A DNA stretch of 64,000 bases from Fistularia commersonii (lineage: Eukaryota > Chordata > Actinopteri > Syngnathiformes > Fistulariidae). The position numbers and the translations under genes are program-made. Shown here in pieces: positions 45,060 to 56,640 of this stretch (position 1 is the stretch's first letter; every line of letters starts with the position of its first letter). Location: the NCBI GenBank assembly GCA_037954325.1, contig JBBMNZ010000003.1, positions 2,500,965 through 2,564,964 of the forward strand, in the 5' to 3' direction. A model generated the notes under the pieces. The model saw nothing but the letters and a program-made list of their open reading frames with translations. It did not search any database and was not told the origin of the DNA.

Positions 45060-45487
45060 TAAGACCTTATGTTCCCGGCAGAGAGCTGCGTTCCTTTAAT
45101 ACAAACCTACTAGCAGGACCTTTTCGCTCTAAGCGATCTCAGGCAAAACTGTTCTACTACCTCAGTGGTGGAACAAACTTCCGGAAGCAACAAAACTAGC
45201 ATCATCTCTCTCAACCTTCAAGAAACAGGTAGAAACGTTTCTCTTTCAGGACTTTTTACTGCGCTGATGCCCCAGATCAGGTTAGGCACCAAGTTAGGCT
45301 ATGCAGTGTGTGTGTGTGTGTGTGTGTACATACGTGTACGTCTTTGTCTTAAAAAAAAAAAAAAAAAAACAGCTTACTGTTCTGTATATTTCCTGTGCAT
45401 CTTGTATTTGCAAGTGTTATTTGCAGTGCTCATGTCCTCTATTGTAAGTCGCTTTGGATAAAAGCGTCTGCCAAATGTAATGTAATG
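45060..45487 (+). mobile_element. L2-type LINE 3' end, 5'-truncated
   Basis: In the frame from 45169 it encodes WNKLPE followed by STFKKQVETFLFQ and a stop at about 45266. This is the C-terminal tail of L2-type reverse transcriptase proteins. The 3'UTR contains a (TG)n tract (45307-45327) and poly(A). It ends GCTTTGGATAAAAGCGTCTG, CCAAATG and TGTAA units, the tandem tail type known for L2 elements of fish. Confidence 0.85.
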
Positions 45488-45950
45488 TAAAATGTGGCGA
45501 AATGCTCTTAAAAATTACACAATACAAATGAATTCGCATTACAACGATACACGGCAAAGAGAGGTTATGGGATCCCCGCAGCCAAGGCGAGATCAGCGAT
45601 ATAATAATCAATTTTTTTTTTTTTACTACTGTGAAATGTATGAATTTCATCAATGCATTTGAATTAATGGGTCACGGACGTTTTTAGAAACGGAAAATCG
45701 CAGTCGGGTAATTGCGGCATCTCGCCATCCTTCTCAGCCGGTCGATGCTAGCCATGCTAAACCGCTTTACCTTCAAAATTTGTCGAAAGGCACCAGATCA
45801 GCGATTGATTCCAGCATCCCAAACAGAAAACAGTCGCGAAACACTGCAATTTAAAACCACCCACTATAAACTGCATTTGACAGCTGTTGACAAGTTTCTA
45901 CATCATTTGTTCCATTTGAAAATGGAGTTAAGTAGATCAAAAAATATATA
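45488..45950. other. Intergenic, nothing recognised
   Basis: Unique-looking non-coding DNA with a poly(T) run near 45611-45624. Confidence 0.4.
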
Positions 45951-46468
45951 CAGTAAACCCTTGTTTTTCGCGGGGGTTACGTTCCAAAAAGAACCCCTGA
46001 TAGGCAAAATCTCTGAAGTAGAAACCTTTTTTTTTTTTTTTTTACAATTATTATATAATTAAATACTCTATTATACATCGCTGCTGTCGTCCTTATGTTT
46101 TCTTCTTCCTTCTTTATGGAACGAACGGAAAATTCATTCATTCCGTAATGCCGACCTACAGCCGCATAGCTTTTACCTTCCCTTAGCATGTCCAGAAGTT
46201 TAACTTTATCTGCGATAGATCGCATCTTCCGCTGCCTTTTGGGCCCTTTTGTCGCTCCAGAGCGTTTTGTCAATATTACGGGTTTTAGAGAAACTCGAAA
46301 TCGCAAGAGAATTTGCACGTACGTCATGTAAATTCGGCAAGCTGTTTTACGTACGTGTACATATTAAACTGCAACGTTATTGACGCACAGGTAGTGACGA
46401 AGCGGAGTGACTTTTTAGCCAATCAGAATGCAGAACACAATGCACCATGCAAATCTGTGGGATCACTG
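45951..46468 (-). mobile_element. pogo/Tigger-type transposon, internally deleted
   Basis: Left end CAGTAAACCCTTGTTTTTCG and right end GGGATCACTG give inverted CAGTRAWCCC-type termini, each next to a TA. The left end followed by CGGGGGTTACGTTCC is the hallmark of Tigger-type elements in vertebrates. The 518-bp copy retains only the first coding part of the transposase on the minus strand; the catalytic DDE domain is gone. Confidence 0.88.
45977..46327 (-). pseudogene. Tigger-type transposase N-terminus (CENP-B-like helix-turn-helix)
   Basis: A 116-residue frame. Residues about 28-80 (KRQRKMRSIADKVKLLDM, EGKSYAAVGRHYGMNE, VRSIKKEEENIR) form the pipsqueak/CENP-B-like N-terminal helix-turn-helix that binds the transposon ends. 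After TTAAMYNRVF the frame enters the opposite terminus, giving a K/F-rich end from a poly(T) tract. Complete proteins are roughly 450-600 residues. The start is uncertain because the first about 25 residues look like upstream read-in. Expression is unproven. Confidence 0.8.
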
Positions 46469-46486
46469 TATATATATATATATATA
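46469..46486. repeat. (TA)n microsatellite between two transposon ends
   Basis: TA units joining the Tigger-type right end and the Tc1-MITE left end; both insert at TA. Confidence 0.9.
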
Positions 46487-46844
46487 TACTGCTCAAAAAA
46501 ATAAAGGGAACACTTGAACAACACAATGTAACTCCAAGTCAATCACACTTGTGTGAAATCATAGTGTCCACTCAGGAAGCAACACAGATTCATTTGGACT
46601 TGTTTTAAGGACATTACATCAAAGTTGGATCAGCCTGGAGTTTGTTTTTACACTTTAATTTTGAGTGTGATTCCTAATCCAGACCTCCATGGGTTGATAC
46701 AATTGATTTCCATTGATCATTTTTGTGGGATTTTGTTGTCAGCACATTCAACTGTGTAAAGAGCAAAGTATTTCATAAGAATATTTCATTCATTTAGATC
46801 TAGGATGTGTTTTTTAAATGTTCCCTTGACTTTTTTGAGCAGTG
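46487..46844 (-). mobile_element. Tc1-type MITE, complete copy, inverted
   Basis: Ends ACTGCTCAAAAAAATAAAGG and TTTTTTGAGCAGTG. The internal order is the reverse complement of 7728-8081, with high similarity. No coding region. Confidence 0.9.
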
Positions 46845-47480
46845 TATATGTATACCCACATCATCTGGTTGTGATCATAACAATCTACAAAATCAGCACT
46901 AGCAAAGACAAGCTCAATTGTGGATGAAATAAGTAACGGTAAATAACCGTCTCTCGGTGATATTTCTGATGCGAAAAGTTGGCTATGACAGCAAATGTGC
47001 CTGTGGTAACACCTGGTCAAACACTAAAATGATCTGGAGCTGAAGAATCCACCATGTTTGATAGCTGGAAGCGCCCTGCAGGAGCTCCGGTTGCAGCTAA
47101 TGTGTTTAACACACCTGCAGCTAAAGCCAAAAATGTCGAGGCCTCCGTGGACACGAGCCAGAACACGAAAGACAGTAGCCGGCCAGAAGACGGCACGGTC
47201 GAGCCCGGCTGACTCCAGCTATACGGTATTTCAATTCCAGAGAACAAAAGGAAAAAAAAAAAAAAAACTGAAACAGCCGTGTATTTTGGACGGTCGGATT
47301 TTAAAGATAACACTCGAGTGAAACATGGGAAAAGGGTTTCTGCCACGCCGTGAGGTCCAGACCCATCTGGCTGGGAAGCAACCGGTGCCAGGTGGACCTG
47401 ATGAGCTGCGGGAAAATACATGCAGCGGCGATTCAGCGTGCATGGAAATAATCTGCGACAGCTACAGGTGTAAATATATA
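46845..47480 (+). other. Unique sequence with a 52-codon ORF of unknown nature
   Basis: From the ATG at 47054 a frame runs 52 codons to TGA at 47210-47212, beginning MFDSWKRPAGAPVAANVFN. It is Ala-, Pro- and Lys-rich and looks more protein-like than its surroundings, and ENKRKKKK-type codons follow the stop. I do not recognise it. It could be a transposase N-terminus or chance. The 172-codon ORF on the other strand is its shadow. Confidence 0.3.
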
Positions 47481-47785
47481 TAAAAAATAAAGGGAACACA
47501 ATGTGATGCCAAATCAATCGCATCAAACTGTCCACTTATGGAGCGACACGGATTCATTTTGACTTGTTTAAATGTCGTTTAAATGGCGTTACGTCCAAGT
47601 TGGATCGGCCTGGAGTGTGTTTTTACACTTTCATTTGGAGTGTAACTCCAAATCCAGACCTCCGTGGGTTCATACGTTACATTTCCATTCATCATTTTTG
47701 GGAGATTTTGTTGTCAGCACATTCTACTGTGTATTCAATAAGAATATTTCATTCATTTAGTGTACCTTTTATTTTTTGGAGCAGT
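47481..47785 (-). mobile_element. Tc1-type MITE, diverged copy
   Basis: Left end AAAAATAAAGGGAACAC and right end TTATTTTTTGGAGCAGTCTA are mutated family termini. The internal blocks follow the 46487 copy. The right third is the seed of the tandem array that follows. Confidence 0.8.
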
Positions 47786-48360
47786 CTATGTAAATAAAAT
47801 AAAATAAAATAAAATAAAATAAAATAAAATAAAATAAAATAAAATAAAAATGTCCAATCAGAATCTTGCAGGAACTATTTAAACTGGATAATAAAATTGT
47901 TGATATTCATCATTTTTGGGTGATTTTGTTGTCAGCACATTCAACTGTGTATTCAATAAGAATGTTTCATTCATTTGGTGTTCCTTTTATTTTTTGGAGC
48001 AGTCTATGTAAATAAAATAAAATAAAATAAAATAAAATAAAATAAAAATAGAATAAAAATGTCCAATCAGAATCTTGCAGGAACTATTTAAACTGGATAA
48101 TAAAATTGTTGATATTCATCATTTTTGGGTGATTTTGTTGTCAGCACATTCAACTGTGTATTCAATAAGAATGTTTCATTCATTTAGTGTTCCTTTTATT
48201 TTTTGGAGCAGTCTATGTAAATAAAATAAAATAAAATAAAATAAAATAAAATAAAATAAAATAAAATAAAAATGTCCAATCAGAATCTTGCAGGAACTAT
48301 TTAAACTGGATAATAAAATTGTTGATATTCATCATTTTTGGGTGATTTTGGGCGTATATA
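47690..48360. repeat. Tandem repeat of a MITE end plus (AAAAT)n, about 210-bp unit
   Basis: TGTCCAATCAGAATCTTGCA occurs at 47851, 48060 and 48273, i.e. 209 and 213 bp apart. Each unit contains the right end of the Tc1-type MITE (TTGTCAGCACATTC to GGAGCAGTCTATG), an (AAAAT)n tract of variable length, and CAGGAACTATTTAAACTGG. The MITE's right end is therefore present three times in a row. A partial fourth unit ends at about 48350. Confidence 0.92.
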
Positions 48361-48373
48361 CACAGTGTATATA

Positions 48374-48731
48374 CACTGCTCAAAAAAATAAAGGGAACAT
48401 TTAAAAAACACATCCTAGATCTAAATGAATGAAATATTCTTATGAAATACTTTGCTCTTTACACAGTTGAATGTGCTGACAACAAAATCACACAAAAATG
48501 ATCAATGGGAATCAATTGTATCAACCCATGGAGGTCTGGATTAGGAATCACACTCCAAATGAAAGTGTAAAAACAAACTCCAGGCTGATCCAACTTTGAT
48601 GTAATGTCCTTAAAACAAGTCCAAATGAATCTGTGTTGCTTCCTGAGTGGACACTATGATTTCACACAAGTGTGATTGACTTGGAGTTACATTGTGTTGT
48701 TCAAGCGTTCCCTTTATTTTTTTGAGCAGTA
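48374..48731 (+). mobile_element. Tc1-type MITE, complete copy
   Basis: CACTGCTCAAAAAAATAAAG at the left and TTTATTTTTTTGAGCAGT at the right, TA-flanked, same orientation as 7728 and inverted to 46487. It is very similar to the 7728 copy throughout, implying recent spread. Confidence 0.9.
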
Positions 48732-48769
48732 TATATTTTTTAAGAACGTCGCCTCCATCTCACATTCTT

Positions 48770-49070
48770 GTTGGTCCATGACTTGAAGCTGCATTTTCAG
48801 CCCAATTAGACATTACCTCTAGGCCAGTTACATTAGCCTTTAACTGCTCTCTTGTACACAAATGCATTGCTCTTGCACAGCCTTGTTCACATCACACTCT
48901 GCAGCACGACCTGATTGCCACCCGAGGGAATTAGCGTAGAGATCGGAGGAGGGAGTACCTTACAGTGTGTGCCTGCTTGAATAATGATCCCCCAATTATA
49001 TTAGCAGAAGTACAATTATTCAGCCATAATGACTTGTGTCAGCAGTCGGTGACTTGAGGGGGGGAAAGGA
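48770..49070. promoter_or_regulatory. Candidate conserved non-coding element
   Basis: Non-repetitive with dense homeodomain-type cores: CCCAATTAGACATTACC, TGAATAATGATCC, CCAATTATATTAGC, CAATTATTCAGCCATAATGAC. No ORF and no similarity to the repeats here. This composition is typical of developmental enhancers, but conservation is untested. Confidence 0.35.
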
Positions 49071-49251
49071 ATGTTAAATGGACGTTTTCCGCGCACAATG
49101 CTAGGGAACTTCATCTCTCCTTCCGAGCATGCGGATGTAAAAATGTATCGGCTGAATCTGACACAGGAAATGAACAGCGGTGGACGTGATTTAACATGAC
49201 AAAGAGCTTTGCTGGGAATTAGTCCGCTCGCTGATTAGACGACAGCCGGGC

Positions 49252-49282
<31 letters not shown>

Positions 49283-49764
49283 AAAAAGAGGCCCGTTTTG
49301 AAGTAATTCATTTGAACCCGGTGGATGCGGGATTTTTAAGATTTGGCCGATCGTCAGGTGAGTCCCGCGAGACGCCGGCGGCCGGCTACCGCTTTTTGTT
49401 CTAAACAGCCCGAAGGATTTTTTAATTTTTTTGTAAACGCTTCGCAAACGCGTCAGTTTTAATCGTATGAAACTTCACGTGACGAGAAACCAATTAGCAG
49501 AGACGATAACACGATGTTCGACGGGAAGTGCGCGAGAAATGAACCTCTTTGTATCCATATTGTAAAATAAAAATGGGATGCAACGGATCAATCTTCCAAT
49601 TCTTGATTTTAGATCCGGATTTGATTTATTTTGTTTATTAGTTTTTCTAATCTGAACAATTATACCCTAGCCTGTGTTAAGGTTGTTTTCCCCCTATAGT
49701 TAAATAAAATCTTAAAATAATCATGCATTCATTTACTATCTATAAGTAAGTATAAGTAGCATAA
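49071..49764. other. Intergenic, nothing recognised
   Basis: A-rich run at 49252-49287. The rest is unique-looking, with CpGs near 49340-49395 and a donor-like CAG|GTGAGT at about 49357 without a recognisable exon. Confidence 0.4.
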
Positions 49765-49988
49765 CGGTTATTATGTGAAAAAAATAATAAAAAAATACAA
49801 TAAATATGAATATTAATATAAATAGATACATTTATTCATATATATGAATATGATATATGTGTGCTGTGAGGCGGAAGCGCTAACCACTGGACTGCCTGCT
49901 GCTAAAATATTATTTCATGTTGTTTCTTTTCAGATATATTAACTAGTTTTCAAGGTATGAGGAGGTAAATTTAATGGCAATTTATTTT
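49765..49988. repeat. Local duplication, copy 1
   Basis: Shares about 220 bp with 51053-51266: AATAAATATGAAT, CTGTGAGGCGGAAGCGC, CTGCCTGCTGCTAAAATATT and TTTCTTTTCAGATATATT in the same order. The duplication brackets the GATA array; its first part is R1-like. Confidence 0.8.
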
Positions 49989-50972
<984 letters not shown>

Positions 50973-50984
50973 CCACATATATAC

Positions 50985-51150
50985 AGGTTTTTAATACAAA
51001 TGTAACTTTATTGATCCCCATTGGGGAAATTCCTTTGTCATCGTTGCATCACAGTTATTAAAGTTAAAAAAATAAGTACGATAAATATGAATATAAATGT
51101 AAATAGATTTATTCCTATAAATATGACTATAATGTTTGTGCTGTGCGGCA
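50985..51150 (-). mobile_element. R1 retroposon body, minus strand
   Basis: ACTTTATTGATCCCCATTGG, GGAAATTCCTTTGTCATCG, CATCACAGTTATTAAAGTT and AATAAATATGAAT-like blocks match the other R1 copies. Read on the minus strand, its 3' end faces the GATA array. Confidence 0.78.
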
Positions 51151-51266
51151 GAAGCACCAACCACTGCGCTGCCTGCTGCTAAAATATTATCTAATATCAT
51201 TTCTTTTCAGATATATTACCTAGTTTTCAAGACATATAAAGGTATTTTCATAGCGATTTACTATTC
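51053..51266. repeat. Local duplication, copy 2
   Basis: Paralogue of 49765-49988 at an offset of about 1288 bp. It continues past the R1-like part through GCGCTGCCTGCTGCTAAAAT and TTTCTTTTCAGATATATTAC, sequence not present in other R1 copies, so the duplication is local. Confidence 0.8.
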
Positions 51267-52694
51267 ACACATATGAATATATGTGTATATACATATATAT
51301 ATATATATATATATGTCATAAAATATATAATTCAACTGAATAAAAAATAGTGGAACAGCATTCAATACCGGTTGAAAATGGTCCATGAAACTAATTTCAA
51401 GCGACGAATCGCAAGATTTAGTTATGGAGTTTTAGAAAGAAGCGTCCAGGCCGAGCACATTCGGAACGGCTGGTTATTGATCGGCACTGGAACCACTAAC
51501 ACGTCCGTAAAACTTTTCTTCAAAAGCTTTTATTTACTGTTCAAGCTGCAGCCTCGGGCCCTCAATGTTAAAACCTACACATTTTTAATGATCACAATAT
51601 ACATGGTTTAAAAGCACCTTCCAAACTTGACTTTACTGATACTGAAAAGAATTCTGTTGTGTTGAAATAAATTGCGATACCAAATATAAATTGATGACGA
51701 ATGAAACAAATGCTGTCTTACGATCTTTATCGTGTACAACAACACTTAAAATAGAGATAATACTTTCCTGCTTAACAATTCTATATTTTTAAATCCTTCT
51801 AACAGATTCAGCTCATTTCCTTTTGCTGCCAGTTCACTTTTATTTGAAAATCATTAGGACTTGTAATGCAATTTCAAATAATCAATGAAAAAACACCTAG
51901 AAATGACCTGCCAATAAACAGGAAATCACTTAGGTGTCAGTTAGCAGACGCCTAAAATGCAGGTGCAACTCCTTTAGAAAATCAGCTAAATTACTTGGGA
52001 AATTGTCCCAAATCACCTTCCAAACAGCAAAAAATCAATCCTACATCAGTGCTAAAAGCCAAACAGAAACCATCTAAAGAAATAACATGTCCAAATACAA
52101 CAAATGTCCAAGAAACCACCCTTAAATAAAAATTAAATCAGGAAGAAATCATCTCATGTTCAAAGAACTCCATGAAAAATAAAGCAGCTAAATGAGTGAT
52201 GCTATTTGAATAGCGCTACCTTTTTGGCCAGAGATAAATAAGCATTGCAGCGAAGAAACCCCGCGACTTAATGGATCATAGTTGGCCGAGAAAAAGCGAC
52301 GACAGCTTCAAAAACATGCTATTCTTTGACTTGGCTGGCGTCGAAATCCATCACCGAGTGTTTTCCCTCTCTTCTATTCTGCGTTGACTTCCTCCAGCGC
52401 CCGACATGAGCATCACCCGACGGCATCTTCTGCTGCAGCCCACGTCCCCGCCGTTAATAAAAACAAAACAAAAAAAACAAACAAAAAAAAAATCTTGATT
52501 GACATTTTTGCAGCAATTTCATAATATTCAATCAAAATATTCAAAATTCTAAACCTCAACTTCCGGCACACCGAGCTGCATAAAAATTATATAAATGTGA
52601 GAGCTTGGTTTTTAAATTTCTCCACCGATTATAAAGGCCACATTTTCCATTTCCATATTTCAGTATTAGAATATGTTGATTGATGAGAAAAATC
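51267..52694. other. Intergenic, no gene seen
   Basis: (TA)n at 51294-51314. A 79-codon ORF (51372-51611, +) is unrecognised. 52200-52450 is non-repetitive with several CpGs and might be regulatory. Confidence 0.4.
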
Positions 52695-52960
52695 GAGCAA
52701 TAAGAATAAGAACAAATTTATTTATCCCGGAGGAAATTGTTGTGCCAGAGTTAAGAGAAAAAAATAACAATAATAAATAATAGTAGAAAATTGTATAAAC
52801 AGTAAAAAAAGAAAAAGGGGGGGGGGGGTGAGAAATACAAATGAATTATAAAGTGTCTTAAGTAACAAGTGAAAGATGAGTGCACAAAAGTATGAAAATT
52901 GTTGCAAATGCAGCTGTTATGAAATGAAAAATTGCACATTTATGAATATATATTCAGATG
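52695..52960 (-). mobile_element. R2 retroposon 3' end, minus strand
   Basis: Paralogue of 11447-11660: AATAAGAATAAGAACAAATT, TATTTATCCCGGAGGAAATT and GTTGTGCCAGAG, followed by an AT-rich body with a G-run (52817-52828). The minus strand ends in TTCTTA units. Confidence 0.65.
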
Positions 52961-53989
52961 AATTATTACGATTTACAGCAAGTGGATGAGATTTTTTTTT
53001 TTTTTTTTAAGGTTTAAGATTATGAGATTCCCAAAATACATTTTTTATCAGTAAATCAGCGATTGTAGCAACATCACCAGTTGTTTTAATGTTTATAGTG
53101 GTTTGACAGCAATGAGTTGATTAAAATACTGACGCCAGATGAAGTTAAAATTATGTTTTTTTCAAGTTAATTTACCGAAATCCGGCGCCTTCAAAACAAT
53201 TAATGTTAGGTAGCCACACAAGGTTAATCTCTGCTGAGCCGCTCAAGTTTAGGAAATCTGATGTTTCACTGAACTCAAGTGAAACGGGTTGTTAAAAAGT
53301 GCTAAACAGTATCATCTGTCGAAACGGAGAAATATTCAAATATCGGTATGCAAGAAATCCGCTCCCAAAATATATGCTAAATGTTTGCCTCGAAAAGGCC
53401 GGAATGGCAAGAAAACGTTGAGAAAACTTGAAAAAAATACATAAAAAAAAAAAAAAAGACTTAAGATGTGATGAAAATGTCACATGACTTGGAGTTGGTG
53501 AGTTCAAAAAAATGGGAGAAAAAAAAAATATTTTTTTTTATTAAATATGAAATACTTTTTAATTATGAAATAAAATTATCTCAATAATATAATATAAATT
53601 AATAATAATAATTATTAAATCATTAAAGTTGAAATGTGATCCTGATAAGCCTCCGCTCATCCGGACCACAGGTAAATAATACTATTAAAATGGATACTAT
53701 TTGAAGAAAATATGGCATAACAAATCTATGACACTTTTTTTTTTTTTTTTTTTTCGCTTTTTGGTAGAGGAAGAAACATTGACCGCCATCATTTTAAAAT
53801 TTCATCTCATTGGGTTTTGGTGTTGGAGCCCACAAGTGGAGCCTAAAGTAATTTAAGTTGGATGCGTGGAGTCGCGAGCATCATTTATGCGCCTTCAGCT
53901 CTGCGGCGCCTCCCGTTCTTCCAGGCGAAGCAGATTTTCAGTTTGAATCCATAAAGCGGTGGCGGAGGCGGAGGGTTGGGGGGGAAAAC
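52961..53989. other. Intergenic with A/T runs
   Basis: Poly(T) at 52991-53009 and 53735-53754, poly(A) at 53442-53457. The remainder has no recognised feature; 53770-53940 is non-repetitive. Confidence 0.4.
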
Positions 53990-54085
53990 TGGAATCAATT
54001 ATCTAATGCTAATGACTCCAAATTAATGTTGACATGATTTATTGATGGAGAACTGATGCAGCACCTTGACATTTCCTAACAAGAC
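53990..54085. promoter_or_regulatory. Candidate conserved non-coding element
   Basis: AATCAATTATCTAATGC, TAATGACTCCAAATTAATG, TTGACATGATTTATTGATGG and GAGAACTGATGCAGCACC form a short, dense run of TAAT/ATTA/GATT words without any repeat or ORF. This is the strongest enhancer-like stretch by eye, but it is judged from composition only. Confidence 0.35.
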
Positions 54086-54472
54086 CACATGCTAGATGCT
54101 TCGCCGGCGTTCACGCTCTCTTCTGGAGATCTTTTCCCGCGGCATCTCGTTCATTTAATTCCAATTTCAGGTAAATTGTAATTAATGTTATTAATTTACC
54201 GCCTTAACATTCGGCTCTTTTTTTTTTTAAACCGTTTTTTGCAGTTTATTTCCAGTTGCTTTGGGCTCTTCGACGCGGGTATTTTCATAAGATTCCTGAC
54301 TTGTTTTCCAGTTCTGATAAGGAACGTCCAGATTATGGCGTAACTTTAATTCCCGATCAGTAATTTTCCTTTTATTCCTGCAAAACTCTTTTCTCACGGG
54401 ATTAAATCAGACTTTCGGTATTACGTGCATATTGTCCAATTTTCAAAATCAGGACCGGATGTGGCCGCAAAT
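54086..54472. other. Intergenic, nothing recognised
   Basis: Includes TTGTAATTAATGTTATTAAT near 54175, extending the TAAT-rich character of the previous block. Confidence 0.4.
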
Positions 54473-54737
54473 TTAACCCTTGTGTTGTCTTGCGGGTCAA
54501 AAGTGACCCACTACCGTGTTTAGCTGTAGAAGAAAACACCTTAACCTATTTTTTTCCAACTTGAAATTTTATGCCTTTTCCTAAAGAGACCCCATAATTA
54601 GAAAAAGTGATACTTCTTTTTTGTTTATGTTTCCATGTGGGCTGTACACCACTAGGGTACAAAGATTGTCTTATGGGTCATTTTTGACCCGTAGGACAAG
54701 GGGAGTAAACACAATGTTAAGATCGAACCAGGGTTAA
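54473..54737 (+). mobile_element. TTAA-ended MITE (piggyBac-like), copy 2
   Basis: TTAACCCTTGTGTTGTC at the left and AGGGTTAA at the right. The internal order is the same as 38813-39068, including the inner inverted GGGTCA/TGACCC pair. About 12 bp near AAGATTGTCTTATG are present here and absent from copy 1. Confidence 0.85.
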
Positions 54738-55447
54738 TTCTGGCAACTTTGATATGAGGATTCAAGAACATCTCAATAATATTCAACAGCCTTTTTCTCT
54801 CCCAGCAGGCATGGGAACCCTCCCGGTTGCCAAAATGCAAGTCGGTGCGTTCACACTCGCTGCGAGAGGAGGCTGTAGCGCGACAAAGAAGGAAAAAAAA
54901 AAAAAAAAATGGAGCATACACATATGAAAATGACAAAGACAGACAATACTGCCAGGCATCTGGGCTGACACGACCGGCGTTCACCGGCATTCCAGCAGTC
55001 GTGGAGGACAATGGCGGCCTCACACACACACACACACACACACCAGCAGCACCAACGGAGGGGAAGAAACACCAGTACCCGACACACAACCCCCTCCTAA
55101 AAGCCTGGATGAAGAGGGGAACCAAAGAAATCCCAACTCTCACTCAGAGTGCAGGGGGTTGCGGGGGGTGCAGAGCGCTGGCATTTGGCACAAACAGACG
55201 CTCACAAAGCCCCCGGGACCCCTGAGATGAAGGAGAAGCGAGGGGAAGGGTGGAGGGGGGAAGCAGCAGGACGGGGAGGCGGAGGAGGAGGGTTTTTTTT
55301 TTTTTGCTGTAATGCCATTCCAAGCAGGCAGCCTGTGGAGCAAAGCGCTCGGGGAGAATGAGAACAAAAACCGAGCGGAGGGAGGGTCTCCGATGCCCTC
55401 CTCCTCCTCCGTGTGGAGGTCAGTGTGCCGGGCAGGGAGGTCAGCTG

Positions 55448-55479
<32 letters not shown>

Positions 55480-55620
55480 TGGGGGGAGCAACGGGCCTCC
55501 TCTGCAGTGTCTCATGCACACATTTGCAGCAGGCAGGACACAGAGGGTGGAGCTGCAGGATTCACTCCATCCATCCTGTCAACAGGCTAGTGAGGAGTGA
55601 ACTAGTTTGAGCTACATGTT
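54738..55620. other. GC-rich block with (CA)n and (TG)n, no gene proven
   Basis: GC content well above the window average, with purine-rich GGAGG sequence at 55225-55290, (CA)n at 55021-55043 and (TG)n at 55449-55478. Overlapping ORFs on both strands (to 163 codons) contain repeat-derived runs and no family match. It may be transcribed or regulatory. Confidence 0.35.
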
Positions 55621-55802
55621 TGGAAAATGCGTCTAAAATATGCGATTCATCCCTACAAGAAGTTAGAAATTAAAGGAAATAGATAATAAAAACACTTAAA
55701 ACTGCCTTATACTAAAAGGTAATTATTTTCTCCAACTCGTATTCTTATTATTTATTGTTCTCGACGGCCAGGTTAGCATTTTGCATGGCAGCTCTGCCTT
55801 GT

Positions 55803-55803
<1 letters not shown>

Positions 55804-55844
<41 letters not shown>
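55804..55844 (+). repeat. (TG)n microsatellite
   Basis: About 20 TG units. Confidence 0.98.
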
Positions 55845-55845
<1 letters not shown>

Positions 55846-55910
55846 AATTCACTGTACAGCGCTTTGAAACTACAAGGTGTGAAGGTGCTATATAAGTAGA
55901 CAGCATGATT
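55845..55910 (+). mobile_element. Retroposon 3' fragment (GTACAGCGCTTTGA type)
   Basis: ACTGTACAGCGCTTTGAAAC, AAGGTGTGAAGGTGCTATAT and AAGTA resemble the common teleost AGCGCTTTGA...GGCGCTATATAAAT 3' end of a LINE-mobilised repeat. Only this end is recognisable. Confidence 0.5.
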
Positions 55911-56394
55911 TAAAATGATAATATAAACAACGGATATAAAGATCTTGATATTTAAAAAAACCCTTGACGCAATATCATGAGATATATGCTACATATTATA
56001 TAGATATGCATAAAACCCTTACATTTAAGAGTTTTATGCATATGTTTTTTATGCTTTTTTGTAAGCAGGGGGAATTAAGCAGATTGTTATTTGCAACCTT
56101 TTATTTTCAGGTACGTTCACTTCACCATGCTAACATGGAGATCTCAAACCACTGCATGTTAAACTGCAGGTTAAGGATTTCTTTCCTGAGTCAAATATCA
56201 CAGTTTGAGCCGCCTGTGACCGGATATCACTGCTGGTACCAGTTGATTATTGGATTTTTTCTTTTTTTTTTTTAATACCTCCTAAAGTTCTCCATCTTTT
56301 TGAGTGCAAATGACTTGTAGGGACTTTTATTAAAAATGAAAAAAACAAACAAGAAAAGGTCCAATCTCGATGAAATGGTATGATTGACAACTGA
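55911..56394. other. Intergenic, no gene seen
   Basis: AT-rich, with a 103-codon ORF (55964-56275, +) that is unrecognised. 56110-56250 is non-repetitive and could belong to a conserved block. Confidence 0.35.
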
Positions 56395-56640
56395 GATACA
56401 GCTAGGAAAGATTCCCTCGGGGTGTTTGACTACATTACTCTGAGTTTGTCCATTAAAATGCTAGTTTTCTTCCCTGACAGGTGCAGATTGTTATTAAAAG
56501 TGTCTGACGTACCAGCGTGAGAGGGTTTTTTTTGCTGTTACCCTGCCAACATTTAGAGTGTCATGATGCCAATGTGACAAAAATCCAAGTTCAGTATGTA
56601 AATAATTTGTGAGGTTACATAATGGTTTGATTTCCGTGCA
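56395..56640. promoter_or_regulatory. Candidate conserved non-coding element
   Basis: Non-repetitive with words such as TGACTACATTACTCTGAG, CCATTAAAATGCTAG, ATTGTTATTAAAAGTGTC and GTCATGATGCCAATGTGAC. No ORF or transposon similarity. Conservation cannot be tested here. Confidence 0.3.

Noticed and set aside
47017..47535. 172-codon minus-strand ORF
   Set aside because: Low-complexity F-runs from an A-tract, no family resemblance; overlaps the more protein-like plus-strand frame.
54652..55143. 163-codon minus-strand ORF
   Set aside because: Made of MITE sequence, a (CA)n tract and an A-run; no protein family.
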